Origin: Clostridiales bacterium
GTDB taxonomy: Bacteria; Bacillota; Clostridia; Christensenellales; Aristaeellaceae
DNA: 30,319 nt
Direction: 5' to 3'
Assembly (NCBI GenBank): GCA_004555535.1
Contig: SFHU01000022.1
Span: 1 to 30,319 of the forward strand
The notes beneath the pieces were generated by a model, which searched no databases, was not told where the DNA came from, and saw nothing but the letters and a program-made list of their open reading frames with translations. Both the position numbers and the translations under genes were made by a program. This document shows positions 14,713 through 22,625 of the stretch, one piece after another; the first letter of the stretch is position 1, and each line of letters opens with the position of its first letter.

Positions 14713-15707
14713 GCGCGGCTTCCCTCCCATGTGACCTTCGGCGCGCCCTCGTCCATCAGGTAGCAGCGCGCGCAGTGGGAATCAGACAGCGGCTTCATCT
14801 CCGGAAGCGCGCTGGTGCAGATGTTCATGGCGTAGGGACAGCGCGCGGCGAACGGGCAGCCCGGCGGCGGCGCGATCAGGTCGGGCGGGGAGCCGGGAAT
14901 CGGCACGAGCTTCTTCTTCCCGCCGGATTTCTGCGGAATCGAGCGCAGCAGGCCCCAGGTGTAGGGATGCTTCGGCTCATAGAAGATCTCGCGGACGGTG
15001 CCCTCCTCCACGACGACGCCGCCGTACATCACCAGCACGCGGCTGCACATGCCCGCGATGACGCCCAGGTCATGCGTGATCATGATGACAGCGGTGCCCA
15101 GCTGCTTTTGCAGGCTGACGAGCAGGTCGAGGATCTGCGCCTGAATCGTCACATCCAGCGCGGTCGTCGGCTCGTCGGCGATGATCAGCCGCGGGCTGCA
15201 CATAATCGCCATCGCGATCATGATGCGCTGGCGCATGCCGCCGGAGAGCTCGTGCGGGTACTGCTTCATGCGGCTCTCGGGGTCAGGAATCTCGACCATG
15301 CGCAGGCGCTCCAGGACGATCTCCCGCGCCTCCTGCTTCTTCATGCCCTTGTGGATGCGCAGCGGCTCGATGAGCTGGTCGCCGATGGTGAAGAGCGGGT
15401 TGAGGGAGGTCATCGGGTCCTGGAAGATCATGCCGATCTGGTCGCCGGAGATCTTGCGGAACATCCTGGGCGAGAGCTTCGTCAGATCGGTGCCGTCAAA
15501 GCGCATCGTATCCGCGCTGATGCGGGCATAGTCCGGCAGCAGATGCAGCACGGAGAGCATCGAGACGCTCTTGCCGCAGCCGGATTCGCCGACAATGCCG
15601 ACCGTTTCGCCCTCGCCGACGCGAAGGTTGACGCCGCGCACGGCCTGTACCTTTCCCACATGCGTGTCAAACGTCGTGCGCAGGTTCTCAATTTCAAGCA
15701 GGGACAT
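14709..15707 (-). CDS. oppD: Oligopeptide ABC transporter ATP-binding protein OppD
   Basis: This 332-residue ATPase pairs with OppF. It has Walker A GESGCGKSVS, the signature LSGGMRQRIMIAMAI, and Walker B LIIADEPTTALDVT. The opening LLEIENLRTTFDTHVGKVQAVRGVNL is the OppD/DppD pattern. The C-terminal tail carries the Cys-rich PPPGCPFAARCPYAMNICTS segment of the family. GAGGT lies five bases before the ATG. The gene begins nine bases after the oppC stop and overlaps oppF by four bases, so all four opp genes on this strand should be one transcript. Confidence 0.96.
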   Translation of the reverse strand: MSLLEIENLRTTFDTHVGKVQAVRGVNLRVGEGETVGIVGESGCGKSVSMLSVLHLLPDYARISADTMRFDGTDLTKLSPRMFRKISGDQIGMIFQDPMTSLNPLFTIGDQLIEPLRIHKGMKKQEAREIVLERLRMVEIPDPESRMKQYPHELSGGMRQRIMIAMAIMCSPRLIIADEPTTALDVTIQAQILDLLVSLQKQLGTAVIMITHDLGVIAGMCSRVLVMYGGVVVEEGTVREIFYEPKHPYTWGLLRSIPQKSGGKKKLVPIPGSPPDLIAPPPGCPFAARCPYAMNICTSALPEMKPLSDSHCARCYLMDEGAPKVTWEGSRA

Positions 15708-15715
15708 CGTTTACC

Positions 15716-16633
15716 TCATTTCTTTAGCTTCGGGTCGAGCGCGTCGCGCAGACCGTCTCCGATGAAGTTGAGCGAGAACATCGTCAGGCTGATCGCCGCG
15801 ATGGGGAAGAACATCTGGTACGGGGAGCTGACGAGCGTGCCGATGGCGTCGTTGGCCAGCGAGCCCCACGAGGCCATCGGCTTCTGGATGCCGATGCCCA
15901 GGAAGGAGAGGAATGCCTCGGAGAAGATCGCGCTGGGGATCAGGAACATGACGGAGACGATGATCGGGCCCATCGCGTTGGGCAGCAGGTGGCGCAGCAG
16001 GATTTCAAAGCTGCTCGCCCCGGCTAGCCGCCCGGCCAGCGCGTATTCCTGATGCTTGAGCGTCACGACCTGCGAGCGCGTGATGCGCGCGGTGCCGACC
16101 CAGGAGGACAGGCACAGCGCGATGAGGATCGAGCGGATGTTCGTGCCCAGCAGCATCATCAGCAGGATCGTGTAGAGCAGCGAGGGCAGCGCGATCAGGA
16201 TATCGACAATGCGCATCATGATGTTGTCCACCAGGCCGCCGCAGAAGCCCGCGATGCCGCCGTAGAGCACGCCGATGACCATGTTGACCAGCGCAGCGAC
16301 CACGCCGATGGAGAGGCTGATGCGCGCGCCGTAGAGCACGCGGACGTAGAGGTCGCGCCCCAGCGCGTCTGTGCCGAACCAGTGCTCCCTGCTGGGCCAC
16401 TCGTTGACGTGGAAGAAGTCCGCGTCCTCATAGCCGTAGGGACACAGGATCGGGCCGAAGATGGCAAAGAGCGTGATGATGACGATGACGACGAGGCCGA
16501 ACACGGCCATCTTGTCGCTCTTGAAGCGCCGCCAGGCGTCCTGCCAGTAGGAGACGGACGGGCGGGCGATCTCGTCGGCGGAGAGCGCCTCGGGATCGAT
16601 GGGCTGATAGCGGGAATCGACAGGCTGTTCCAT
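15716..16633 (-). CDS. oppC: Oligopeptide ABC transporter permease OppC
   Basis: This 305-residue membrane subunit of the oligopeptide importer has a cytoplasmic N-terminus of about 40 residues that includes SVSYWQDAWRRFKSDKMAVFGLVVI, the OppC N-terminal domain. About six helices follow. The binding-protein-dependent transport domain contains HWFGTDALGRDLYVRVLYGARISL near residues 85-108 and the EAA loop KHQEYALAGRLAGASSFEILLRHLLPN. AGGAGG lies close before the ATG. It starts twelve bases after the oppB stop. The size is normal for the family. Confidence 0.96.
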   Translation of the reverse strand: MEQPVDSRYQPIDPEALSADEIARPSVSYWQDAWRRFKSDKMAVFGLVVIVIITLFAIFGPILCPYGYEDADFFHVNEWPSREHWFGTDALGRDLYVRVLYGARISLSIGVVAALVNMVIGVLYGGIAGFCGGLVDNIMMRIVDILIALPSLLYTILLMMLLGTNIRSILIALCLSSWVGTARITRSQVVTLKHQEYALAGRLAGASSFEILLRHLLPNAMGPIIVSVMFLIPSAIFSEAFLSFLGIGIQKPMASWGSLANDAIGTLVSSPYQMFFPIAAISLTMFSLNFIGDGLRDALDPKLKK

Positions 16634-16645
16634 GGCTGTACCTCC

Positions 16646-17569
16646 TCAGTCGTCGAGCTTGACGCGCGGGTCGATGACACAGTAGGCGACGTCCACGACG
16701 AGGTTGCAGATCACGACGAAGATGCCCAGGAAGATCGTCACGCCCATGATGATGTTGTAGTCGCGCGCGGTGATGGAATCGACAAAATACTTGCCCAGGC
16801 CCGGGATGGCGAACAGGCGCTCGACGATAAAGGAGCCGGTCAGCAGGTTCGCAATCAGCGTGCCCAGATAGGTCACCACCGGCAGCACGGCGTTGCGCAG
16901 GCCGTGCTTGCAGATGACGAGGAATTCGCTGACGCCCTTGGCGCGCGCCGTGCGGATGTAGTCCTGCTGCATGACCTCCAGCATCGAGGAGCGGGTCATG
17001 CGCGCGATGTAGGCGATCGGCGAAAAGGACAGGCAGGTCACGGGCAGGATGTAGTGCTTCCAGGTGGAGAGGCCGTAGGTCGGCAGCCACTTGAGCACGC
17101 CCGCGAACAGATACAAAAGCAGCACGGAAATGACAAACAGCGGCACGCAGACGCCGATGGTCGCGATGACCATCGCGATGCCGTCAAACAGACTGCCGCG
17201 CTTGATGGCCGAAATGATGCCCAGCGTGATGCCCACCAGCACGGAGAAGGCGACCGCCAGGATGCCGATTTTGGCCGAGATCGGGAAGCCGCGGGCGATC
17301 AGGTCGTTGACCTGCACGCTCGAGTTCTTGTAGGAGATGCCGAAGTCTCCATGAGCGATGTTTTCCATATACTTGAAATACTGCTCATGGAGCGGCTTGT
17401 CCAGACCGTACTTCTCGTTGAGCCGCTGCATGACGGCCTCCGGCACCGTCCGCTCTCCCTTGGAGAACGGGCTGCCGGGAATGGCGTGCATCAGGAAGAA
17501 GCAGCAGGTGATCAGCACGACGATGGTCAGAAAGCCGGAGAGGATGCGCTTGAAGATGTATTTGCCCAC
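16646..17569 (-). CDS. oppB: Oligopeptide ABC transporter permease OppB
   Basis: This 307-residue membrane subunit begins with the OppB/DppB pattern GKYIFKRILSGFLTIVVLI and contains the family block GSPFSKGERTVPEAVMQRLNEKYGLDKPL in the first external region. The EAA loop reads MQQDYIRTARAKGVSEFLVICKHGLRNA. About six membrane helices are expected. Translation starts at GTG (17567-17569), supported by AAGGAGG eight bases upstream; no ATG is available nearby. It is the first gene of oppBCDF, about 120 bases after a strong promoter, and is divergent from oppA. Confidence 0.95.
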   Translation of the reverse strand: MGKYIFKRILSGFLTIVVLITCCFFLMHAIPGSPFSKGERTVPEAVMQRLNEKYGLDKPLHEQYFKYMENIAHGDFGISYKNSSVQVNDLIARGFPISAKIGILAVAFSVLVGITLGIISAIKRGSLFDGIAMVIATIGVCVPLFVISVLLLYLFAGVLKWLPTYGLSTWKHYILPVTCLSFSPIAYIARMTRSSMLEVMQQDYIRTARAKGVSEFLVICKHGLRNAVLPVVTYLGTLIANLLTGSFIVERLFAIPGLGKYFVDSITARDYNIIMGVTIFLGIFVVICNLVVDVAYCVIDPRVKLDD

Positions 17570-17691
17570 GAGGGGAGCCTCCTTATCGTCCGCAGGAAGG
17601 GAAGTCTTGCGCGCGGAGACGGCCGTCCAAAGCGCACCCCTGCGCAGCGGCAGCCCCTCCGCCTGGGGAAGAATGATTGCTGAATATCCCC

Positions 17692-17720
17692 ATTATAGCC
17701 GTCCCTTCCTGAAATTTCAA
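17692..17720 (-). promoter_or_regulatory. Promoter of oppBCDF
   Basis: On the minus strand TTGAAA (17715-17720) and TATAAT (17692-17697) are 17 bases apart, a near-consensus sigma-A promoter. It lies back to back with the oppA promoter, with about 70 bases between the two -35 boxes; that A+T-rich stretch is the natural place for a shared regulator. Confidence 0.85.
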
Positions 17721-17789
17721 TATGCTTCCCGGAATATGCATGAAGATTAAAGAAGGGATTCAATTTTATGGGTCAATAGCCGTTTTAGC

Positions 17790-17818
17790 TTGACAAATAA
17801 TGGTGGATTTGCTATGCT
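17790..17818 (+). promoter_or_regulatory. Promoter of oppA
   Basis: A perfect TTGACA (17790-17795) is followed after 17 bases by TATGCT (17813-17818), about 65 bases before the oppA start. The remaining divergent region (17570-17884) holds no gene. Confidence 0.87.
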
Positions 17819-17884
17819 GATTGCAACCTGTACCGATACCTGCAAAAAGGCGCGGGCGGGAAAACAATGAGGAGGTTATTTGAT

Positions 17885-19492
17885 ATGAAGAAATTGCTGA
17901 CAGCCGTGCTGGCGGCCCTGCTTCTTCTGTGCGTGGCCGTTTCCGCGACCGCGGAGGCCAGGATCACCTTCCAGATGGGCGGCGAGCCCGAGTGCATGGA
18001 TCCGACGCTCAACGACTATTCGTCCGGCTCCTATGCGCTGCAGAGCCTGTTCCGCGGCCTGTACAAGTATGCCGCGGACGGAAGCCTGGTTCCCGCGATG
18101 GCGGAGAGCTACGAGGTCTCCGAGGACGGCTGCACCTATACCTTCAAGCTGCGCGAGGGCCTCAAGTGGTCCGACGGCTCCCCGCTGACCGCGCATGACT
18201 TCGAGTACAGCTGGAAGCGCACGCTCGATCCGGACGTGGGCAGCGACACCGCCTACACCCTCTACGGCATCATCAAGAACGGGTACGAGTGCTACGTCGA
18301 GCGCAGCGTGCCGGTCGACGATCTGCCCATCCGCGCGCTGGACGACCTGACCCTCGAGGTCGAGCTGATCACCCCGGCGAGCTACTTCATCACGATGACC
18401 GCCTCCACCGCGTTCATGCCGGTCAAGAAGGAGATCATCGAGGCCTACGGCAACGACTGGGTCAACAGCCCGGAGACCTACGTCTGCAACGGCCCGTTCA
18501 TGCTCGCGGAGATGAAGAAGGACGAGAGCTACACTTTCGTCAAGAACCCGAACTACTACAACGCCGACGAGGTCAAGATCGACACCGTCCAGTATGTCTT
18601 CCTCAACGCGCCGGAGACCGTCAAGATGGCCTTTGACAACGGCGAGCTGGACATCGCCACCTCCGTCAACACCGACGCGATGAAGGCCTACGAGGGCACC
18701 GAGAACCTCATGGCGACCAACCGCATCGGCTACCGCTACTACGAGTTTAACTGCGCCAAGGAGCCCTTCAACGACGCCCGCGTCCGCCGCGCGTTGACGC
18801 TGTCGCTCAACCGCGAGATCCTCGTCAACGCGATCATCCAGGATCCGACCCGCAGGCCGCTCTATGGCTGGGTGCCCTACGGCGTCAAGGACGTGCTCGA
18901 TCCGGCGACCGACTGGCGCGTGACCGCCGGCGACGCCTTTGCTGAGGATCTTGAGGAGGCCAAGGCCCTGCTCGCCGAGGCCGGCTATCCGGACGGCGCG
19001 GGCTTCCCGACCTTCTCCATCAAGTACACCCCGAGCACCGAGCTGGAAAACGTCGCCCAGGCGATGGCCCAGATGTGGAAGCAGTACCTCGGCCTGACCT
19101 GCGAGGTCAGCGCTGTGGAGAGCGGCGTCTACTGGGCCGACGAGACCGGCACGCGCGATTCCGGCGACTTTGAAATCGCCTACATGGGCTACACGCTCGA
19201 CTATCCGGAGCCCAGCTCGGCCTTCTTCCTTCTGGAGAACGCCGAGGGCTCCAAGCAGACCCGCTGGGATTGCCCGGACTACCTCACCCTGTGCAACAAG
19301 ATGCGCACCGCGCTGGAGGAGACCGAGCGCGAGGAGATCTATAAGCAGGCTGAGGCGCTGCTCGCGCAGGAGTGCCCGGTCATCCCGATCTACAACTACG
19401 CGGACAGCGCGCTCGTCGCCAGCCGCGTGACCGGCTTCACCCGCAACAGCAACGGCCACCCGAACTTCGAGTACTGCACCGTCGCGGAGTGA
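17885..19492 (+). CDS. oppA: Oligopeptide ABC transporter substrate-binding protein OppA
   Basis: This 535-residue extracytoplasmic peptide-binding protein (SBP_bac_5 family) feeds the divergently encoded OppBCDF. The signal peptide covers about residues 1-23 (MKKLL, a Leu-rich core, and ATA-EA as likely cleavage zone). A Cys sits in the core but without a good lipobox. The mature part starts with ITFQMGGEPECMDPTLNDYS and has the family blocks LFRGLYKY, YTFKLREGLKWSDGSPLTAHDFEYSWKR, VCNGPFML and VRRALTLSLNREILV. GGAGG lies nine bases before the chosen ATG; an in-frame ATG at 17867 precedes that site and is rejected. A strong terminator follows. The length is normal for OppA. Confidence 0.96.
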   Translation: MKKLLTAVLAALLLLCVAVSATAEARITFQMGGEPECMDPTLNDYSSGSYALQSLFRGLYKYAADGSLVPAMAESYEVSEDGCTYTFKLREGLKWSDGSPLTAHDFEYSWKRTLDPDVGSDTAYTLYGIIKNGYECYVERSVPVDDLPIRALDDLTLEVELITPASYFITMTASTAFMPVKKEIIEAYGNDWVNSPETYVCNGPFMLAEMKKDESYTFVKNPNYYNADEVKIDTVQYVFLNAPETVKMAFDNGELDIATSVNTDAMKAYEGTENLMATNRIGYRYYEFNCAKEPFNDARVRRALTLSLNREILVNAIIQDPTRRPLYGWVPYGVKDVLDPATDWRVTAGDAFAEDLEEAKALLAEAGYPDGAGFPTFSIKYTPSTELENVAQAMAQMWKQYLGLTCEVSAVESGVYWADETGTRDSGDFEIAYMGYTLDYPEPSSAFFLLENAEGSKQTRWDCPDYLTLCNKMRTALEETEREEIYKQAEALLAQECPVIPIYNYADSALVASRVTGFTRNSNGHPNFEYCTVAE

Positions 19493-19521
19493 TTTTCCCC
19501 GCTTCTGAGCACACATGCAAT

Positions 19522-19559
19522 GGGAGCCGTCAGGCAAATGCCTGGCGGCTCCCGTTTTT
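19522..19559 (+). terminator. Terminator of oppA
   Basis: A fourteen-pair stem (19522-19535 with 19540-19553, one G-U pair, loop AAAT) is followed by GTTTTT, 30 bases after the oppA stop. Confidence 0.95.
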
Positions 19560-19568
19560 CATGCCCCC

Positions 19569-19597
19569 TTGTACTTCACCCCGTGTGCGTGTATCAT
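19569..19597 (+). promoter_or_regulatory. Possible promoter after oppA
   Basis: TTGTAC (19569-19574) and TATCAT (19592-19597) are 17 bases apart, just after the oppA terminator. A transcript from here would run into the small open frame and hairpins below, antisense to the end of the lactonase gene. Weak evidence. Confidence 0.3.
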
Positions 19598-19745
19598 GCT
19601 CACAGGGGAAGACGCGCGGCGCGCATGCGACGGTCTGGAGCAGGCGCTCGTCGCGGGCGGCTCCACCCGCGCGGCCATCGGCTTCGCCTACACCTCCGGA
19701 CGCCTCTCCGGCGGATACGCGGTCGACTACGCGAGCAGCCTGTAA
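19596..19745 (+). other. Small open reading frame or gene remnant (49 codons), unrecognised
   Basis: The 363-base space between oppA and the lactonase gene contains this frame, which would encode 49 residues: MLTGEDARRACDGLEQ, then a Gly/Ser/Tyr-rich end (FAYTSGRLSGGYAVDY). It matches no family that I recognise, lacks a ribosome binding site, and its ATG overlaps the possible -10 box, so it may be a decayed fragment or non-coding RNA. A compound hairpin follows at 19755-19760 with 19779-19784 (inner stem 19762-19766 with 19773-19777). Confidence 0.2.
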
Positions 19746-19801
19746 TCTCCCCCTGTCCGGACAGCCTTTGGCGGCTGCCCGGACCGCACAGGGATACCGC
19801 A

Positions 19802-19830
19802 GCGGAAAAGCCGGGCAGAAATGCCCGGCT
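19802..19830 (-). terminator. Probable terminator of the catabolic operon
   Basis: A nine-pair stem (19809-19817 with 19822-19830) is followed on the minus strand by a short U-tract (TTTTCC). It lies 26 bases after the lactonase stop. The U-tract is weak. On the plus strand the loop is a GAAA tetraloop. Confidence 0.6.
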
Positions 19831-19855
19831 CCCGTTCTGCGATATCCTTTTTGTT

Positions 19856-20818
19856 TTATTCTCCCTTTTCTCCTGCGGCGGTCACGCACAACGGGCGGGG
19901 CAGCGCCACGCTGCAGACCAGCCTCCCGCTTTCAAGCTCCACCACGGTGACGCTGTCCCCCGCCTCGTTGGCGCAGACCGCGAAGCGGCCCATGAGCTGC
20001 GCATCCCTCGGCCCCTGCCCATAGCAGGAGAGGAAGCGCTCCGGCACGAGCCTGTCCCCCTGCACGCGAAGGCAGGCGATGGAATCGTGCCCCCGGTTGG
20101 AGACGTACACCCGCCCCTCCCGGAAGCGGATGGCCGCGGCGGTGTTCTCCCCGGAAAAGTCCGAGGGCACCGTGAGCTGCTCGTCAAGCAGGGTCAGCCG
20201 CCCGCCGCCGTCGTAGCGGTACATACACACGGTGGAGGACAGCTCGTTGGCGCAGAAGACCGTGCCGCCGTCCCCGGAGAAGACGAGGTGGCGCGGGCCG
20301 CTGCCCGGGCGCAGCGCCGTCTCGCGCACGGGCGTCAGCGCCGCGTCGTAGGCCGCGATGCTGTCCGTGCCCAAGTCGGTGACCAGCAGCAGCCCGTCCG
20401 GCGCTTCGGTGATGAAATGCGGATGCGGGGCCTCCTGCCGCGCCGGATGGACGCTGTGCCCGCTGCGCTGCACGAGGCCGTCCGGTATGCGCACGATGGA
20501 GCCGGAGAGATAGTTGACCGCGAAGACCGCGCCGTCCTTCACGCACAGATGCGGCGCGCACACGCCGCGCGTGCTCTGCCGCCCGCCCAGCTCGCGGAAT
20601 GACCCGTCCGAGGCGACGGCAAAGCGCCGCAGCGCGCTCTCGTGCGCGTTCCCGTCCGGCTCGCGCTCCAGCACATACAGGGTCTGATCCTGCCAGATGG
20701 CGTACATGGGCATGTCCGCCGGGATGACGCCACAGGGACGCAGCATGCCGTCCGCCGTCAGCTCAAAGCGGTACAGCCCGCCGTCCCTCACGCAGGAGGA
20801 AATGTAGAGCGTATCCAT
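19856..20818 (-). CDS. Lactonase, 6-phosphogluconolactonase (beta-propeller) family
   Basis: This 320-residue protein resembles the YkgB/Pgl seven-bladed propeller family (COG2706). Such enzymes hydrolyse sugar lactones. Repeated blade motifs include LYISSCVRDGGLYRFEL at the start, HPHFITEAPDGLLLVTDLGTDSIAAY, GSGPRHLVFSGDGGTVFCANELSSTV, and VYVSNRGHDSIACL. The PHF, PRHL and NRGHDSI positions are the family's conserved active-site region. It has no signal peptide. GGAGGGG precedes the ATG. As last gene of the TRAP-dehydratase cluster it most likely opens the lactone made by the adjacent dehydrogenase rather than serving the pentose phosphate pathway; that is inferred from context. Confidence 0.88.
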   Translation of the reverse strand: MDTLYISSCVRDGGLYRFELTADGMLRPCGVIPADMPMYAIWQDQTLYVLEREPDGNAHESALRRFAVASDGSFRELGGRQSTRGVCAPHLCVKDGAVFAVNYLSGSIVRIPDGLVQRSGHSVHPARQEAPHPHFITEAPDGLLLVTDLGTDSIAAYDAALTPVRETALRPGSGPRHLVFSGDGGTVFCANELSSTVCMYRYDGGGRLTLLDEQLTVPSDFSGENTAAAIRFREGRVYVSNRGHDSIACLRVQGDRLVPERFLSCYGQGPRDAQLMGRFAVCANEAGDSVTVVELESGRLVCSVALPRPLCVTAAGEKGE

Positions 20819-20896
20819 GAAGCCCCTCCCCTTTCACGCGGAAGAGGGCGGCGCTGCCGCCGGTCTCCCGGAAGCATAGCCGCCCCGTATGCTTGT

Positions 20897-21640
20897 TTAC
20901 AGGCTCTTGCCGCCGTCCACGTAGATGCTCTGGCCGGTGATATAGCGGCCAAAGTCGGAGCACAGCAGCCGGACAATGCCTGCCAGGTCCTCCTTCTCCC
21001 CGTAGAAGCCGGCGGGGATGGAGGCCGACACCTTGCGCGCGTAGACCTCGTCGCTGAGGGCCTCCCTGTTGCGGTCGGTGTAGATGACGCCGGGTGCGAC
21101 GTTGTTGACCGTGATGCCCTTCGGGGCCAGCTGGCCCGCCAGGCTGCGCATCAGGCCCGTCTGCGCGCACTTGGAGGAGGAATACACCAGCATCTGCGGA
21201 TGCGGCTTCGTCTCCTGCACGCTGCCGATGGTGACGATGCGCCCCCAGCCCTTCGCCTCCATCGCGGGCACGACGGCCTGCATGAGCACCAGCGAGGCGT
21301 AGTAGTTGCAGTTCGTCTGAAGGACAAAGTCCTCCCGCGTGATGTCCTGCCAGTCCTTTTTGATCTGCAGCGAGGCGTTGAGCACCAGGATATCGACGCC
21401 CGCGCAGGCCTGCGCCAGCGCGCGCACGCCGTCCTCCTGCGTCAGATCCGCCGCGACAACTGTGCACCGGCGGCCCATCTCCCGGATCTGCGCGGCGATC
21501 TCCTCCGCCTTTTCGGACGGGCGGGAGCAGTGCACGATGACGTCCGCACCGCCGCGCGCCAGCTCCAGCGCAATCGCGCTGCCGATGCCCCGGCTGGAGC
21601 CCGTGACCAGCGCGAGGTGTCCCTTCACACTGTAATCCAT
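20897..21640 (-). CDS. Short-chain dehydrogenase/reductase (SDR), probably sugar or polyol oxidising
   Basis: This 247-residue classical SDR has the nucleotide-binding motif TGSSRGIG (residues 13-20), NAS in place of NAG (88-90), active-site Ser140 and YSSSK (Tyr153, Lys157), and a C-terminal VDGGKSL. The Arg/Ser-rich HCSRP after the second strand favours NADP(H), but this is not certain. It resembles glucose dehydrogenase and 3-oxoacyl-ACP reductase alike; the neighbourhood favours oxidation of a sugar or sugar acid. An ATG at 21655 would add five residues, but GGTGG is better placed for the ATG at 21640. It follows the RraA-family gene closely and precedes the lactonase gene by 78 bases. 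Confidence 0.9.
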   Translation of the reverse strand: MDYSVKGHLALVTGSSRGIGSAIALELARGGADVIVHCSRPSEKAEEIAAQIREMGRRCTVVAADLTQEDGVRALAQACAGVDILVLNASLQIKKDWQDITREDFVLQTNCNYYASLVLMQAVVPAMEAKGWGRIVTIGSVQETKPHPQMLVYSSSKCAQTGLMRSLAGQLAPKGITVNNVAPGVIYTDRNREALSDEVYARKVSASIPAGFYGEKEDLAGIVRLLCSDFGRYITGQSIYVDGGKSL

Positions 21641-21664
21641 GTGTCTGTCCACCATCCTTCCGCC

Positions 21665-22594
21665 TTACAGCGCGGACTGCGTGTCGTTCGGGTCGCCGTT
21701 GCGGGCGAGGTCATATTCCTTGCTCCAGTCGATGTCCCGGTAGGCCTCGGCCTCCGGGGCCGTGCGGATGTACTCCATCAGCAGGTCGAGCATCTCCTCC
21801 GTCCAGGTGTTCTTGTCGATCTGGGCGGTGGTGAATTTGTTCTCGCTGATCATCTTGAAGCCGAACATGTCCTTGACCTGCGTCTTGGCGCCGTTCTCCA
21901 CGACCTCCACGACCAGGTGCGGCGGGATGAAGAGCACGCCGCCGCTGCAGCCGTAGACCACGTCGCCCGGCAGGCAGATGGCCGTCTTCGCTCCGCTGCC
22001 CAGACGGGCGGGCACGTTCAGGCCCAGCATGGCAAAGTCGCGGATAGGCGTGGGATCGATGCCGCGGTAATAGACCTGTACGCCCTCGACCCGGTTCATC
22101 TGCTCCACGTCGCGGATGCCGCCCCAGATGACCGCGCCGCCTGTGCCCGTCTTGGCCCGCAGCGCTGTGGTCAGGTTGCCGCCCAGGAACGTGCCCTTGT
22201 AGATCTTGTCGTACATGTCGACCACGAGCACGTCGCGGTCGGTCAGCCTGTCGATGACCCACTGGTTGGGCGTGCCCGTCCAGCCGTTGGCGCGGGCCAT
22301 GTCGCAGCTGGCCTCATAGTAGTCCGGCCGGGTCGGCGCATACACCGCCGTCACGGCGCGGCCCACCAGCTTGCACTTGACCTGCCCCGCCTCCGAAAAC
22401 TCCGGATGCAGGGATTTCATGGCGATGAACTGGTTTTCGTAGCCCTGCACGAAGATGGGCTTCCAGAGCTCCTCCAGCGTCATGCCGTAGAGCGCGTCGA
22501 GGTACTTGTCCGCCACCTTCGGGCGGCCATCCGGGAAGCGCTCCCCCTTCCATTGGGGCGTCATGGCGATAATATCGTCCCGATTGTCAAACAT
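21665..22594 (-). CDS. RraA-family protein, possible 2-keto-3-deoxy sugar acid aldolase
   Basis: This 309-residue protein has the RraA/HMG-aldolase fold: VLVVDM with Asp126, LGGNLTTALRAKTGTGGAVIWGG at 137-159, the family motif GGIRD (158-162), and LPGDVVYG (208-215). Some members regulate RNase E; others are class II pyruvate aldolases that use Arg and Asp of the GG.RD motif with a divalent metal. At 309 residues it is longer than RraA (about 160-240), with an extra N-terminal segment of about 70 residues and a C-terminal extension. Its place between an acid-sugar dehydratase and a dehydrogenase argues for the aldolase role. GAGGTG lies about eight bases before the ATG. Aldolase activity is inference. 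Confidence 0.88.
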   Translation of the reverse strand: MFDNRDDIIAMTPQWKGERFPDGRPKVADKYLDALYGMTLEELWKPIFVQGYENQFIAMKSLHPEFSEAGQVKCKLVGRAVTAVYAPTRPDYYEASCDMARANGWTGTPNQWVIDRLTDRDVLVVDMYDKIYKGTFLGGNLTTALRAKTGTGGAVIWGGIRDVEQMNRVEGVQVYYRGIDPTPIRDFAMLGLNVPARLGSGAKTAICLPGDVVYGCSGGVLFIPPHLVVEVVENGAKTQVKDMFGFKMISENKFTTAQIDKNTWTEEMLDLLMEYIRTAPEAEAYRDIDWSKEYDLARNGDPNDTQSAL

Positions 22595-22625
22595 CGTTGC
22601 TCACCTCTGCGTTCTTTTTCTTGCG

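Noticed and set aside
16052..17683. A 543-codon plus-strand open frame opposite oppC and oppB
   Set aside because: Same low-complexity composition; it lies entirely opposite two recognised permease genes.
17876..19537. A 553-codon minus-strand open frame opposite oppA
   Set aside because: Shadow of oppA with no recognisable domain, and it would cross the oppA terminator.
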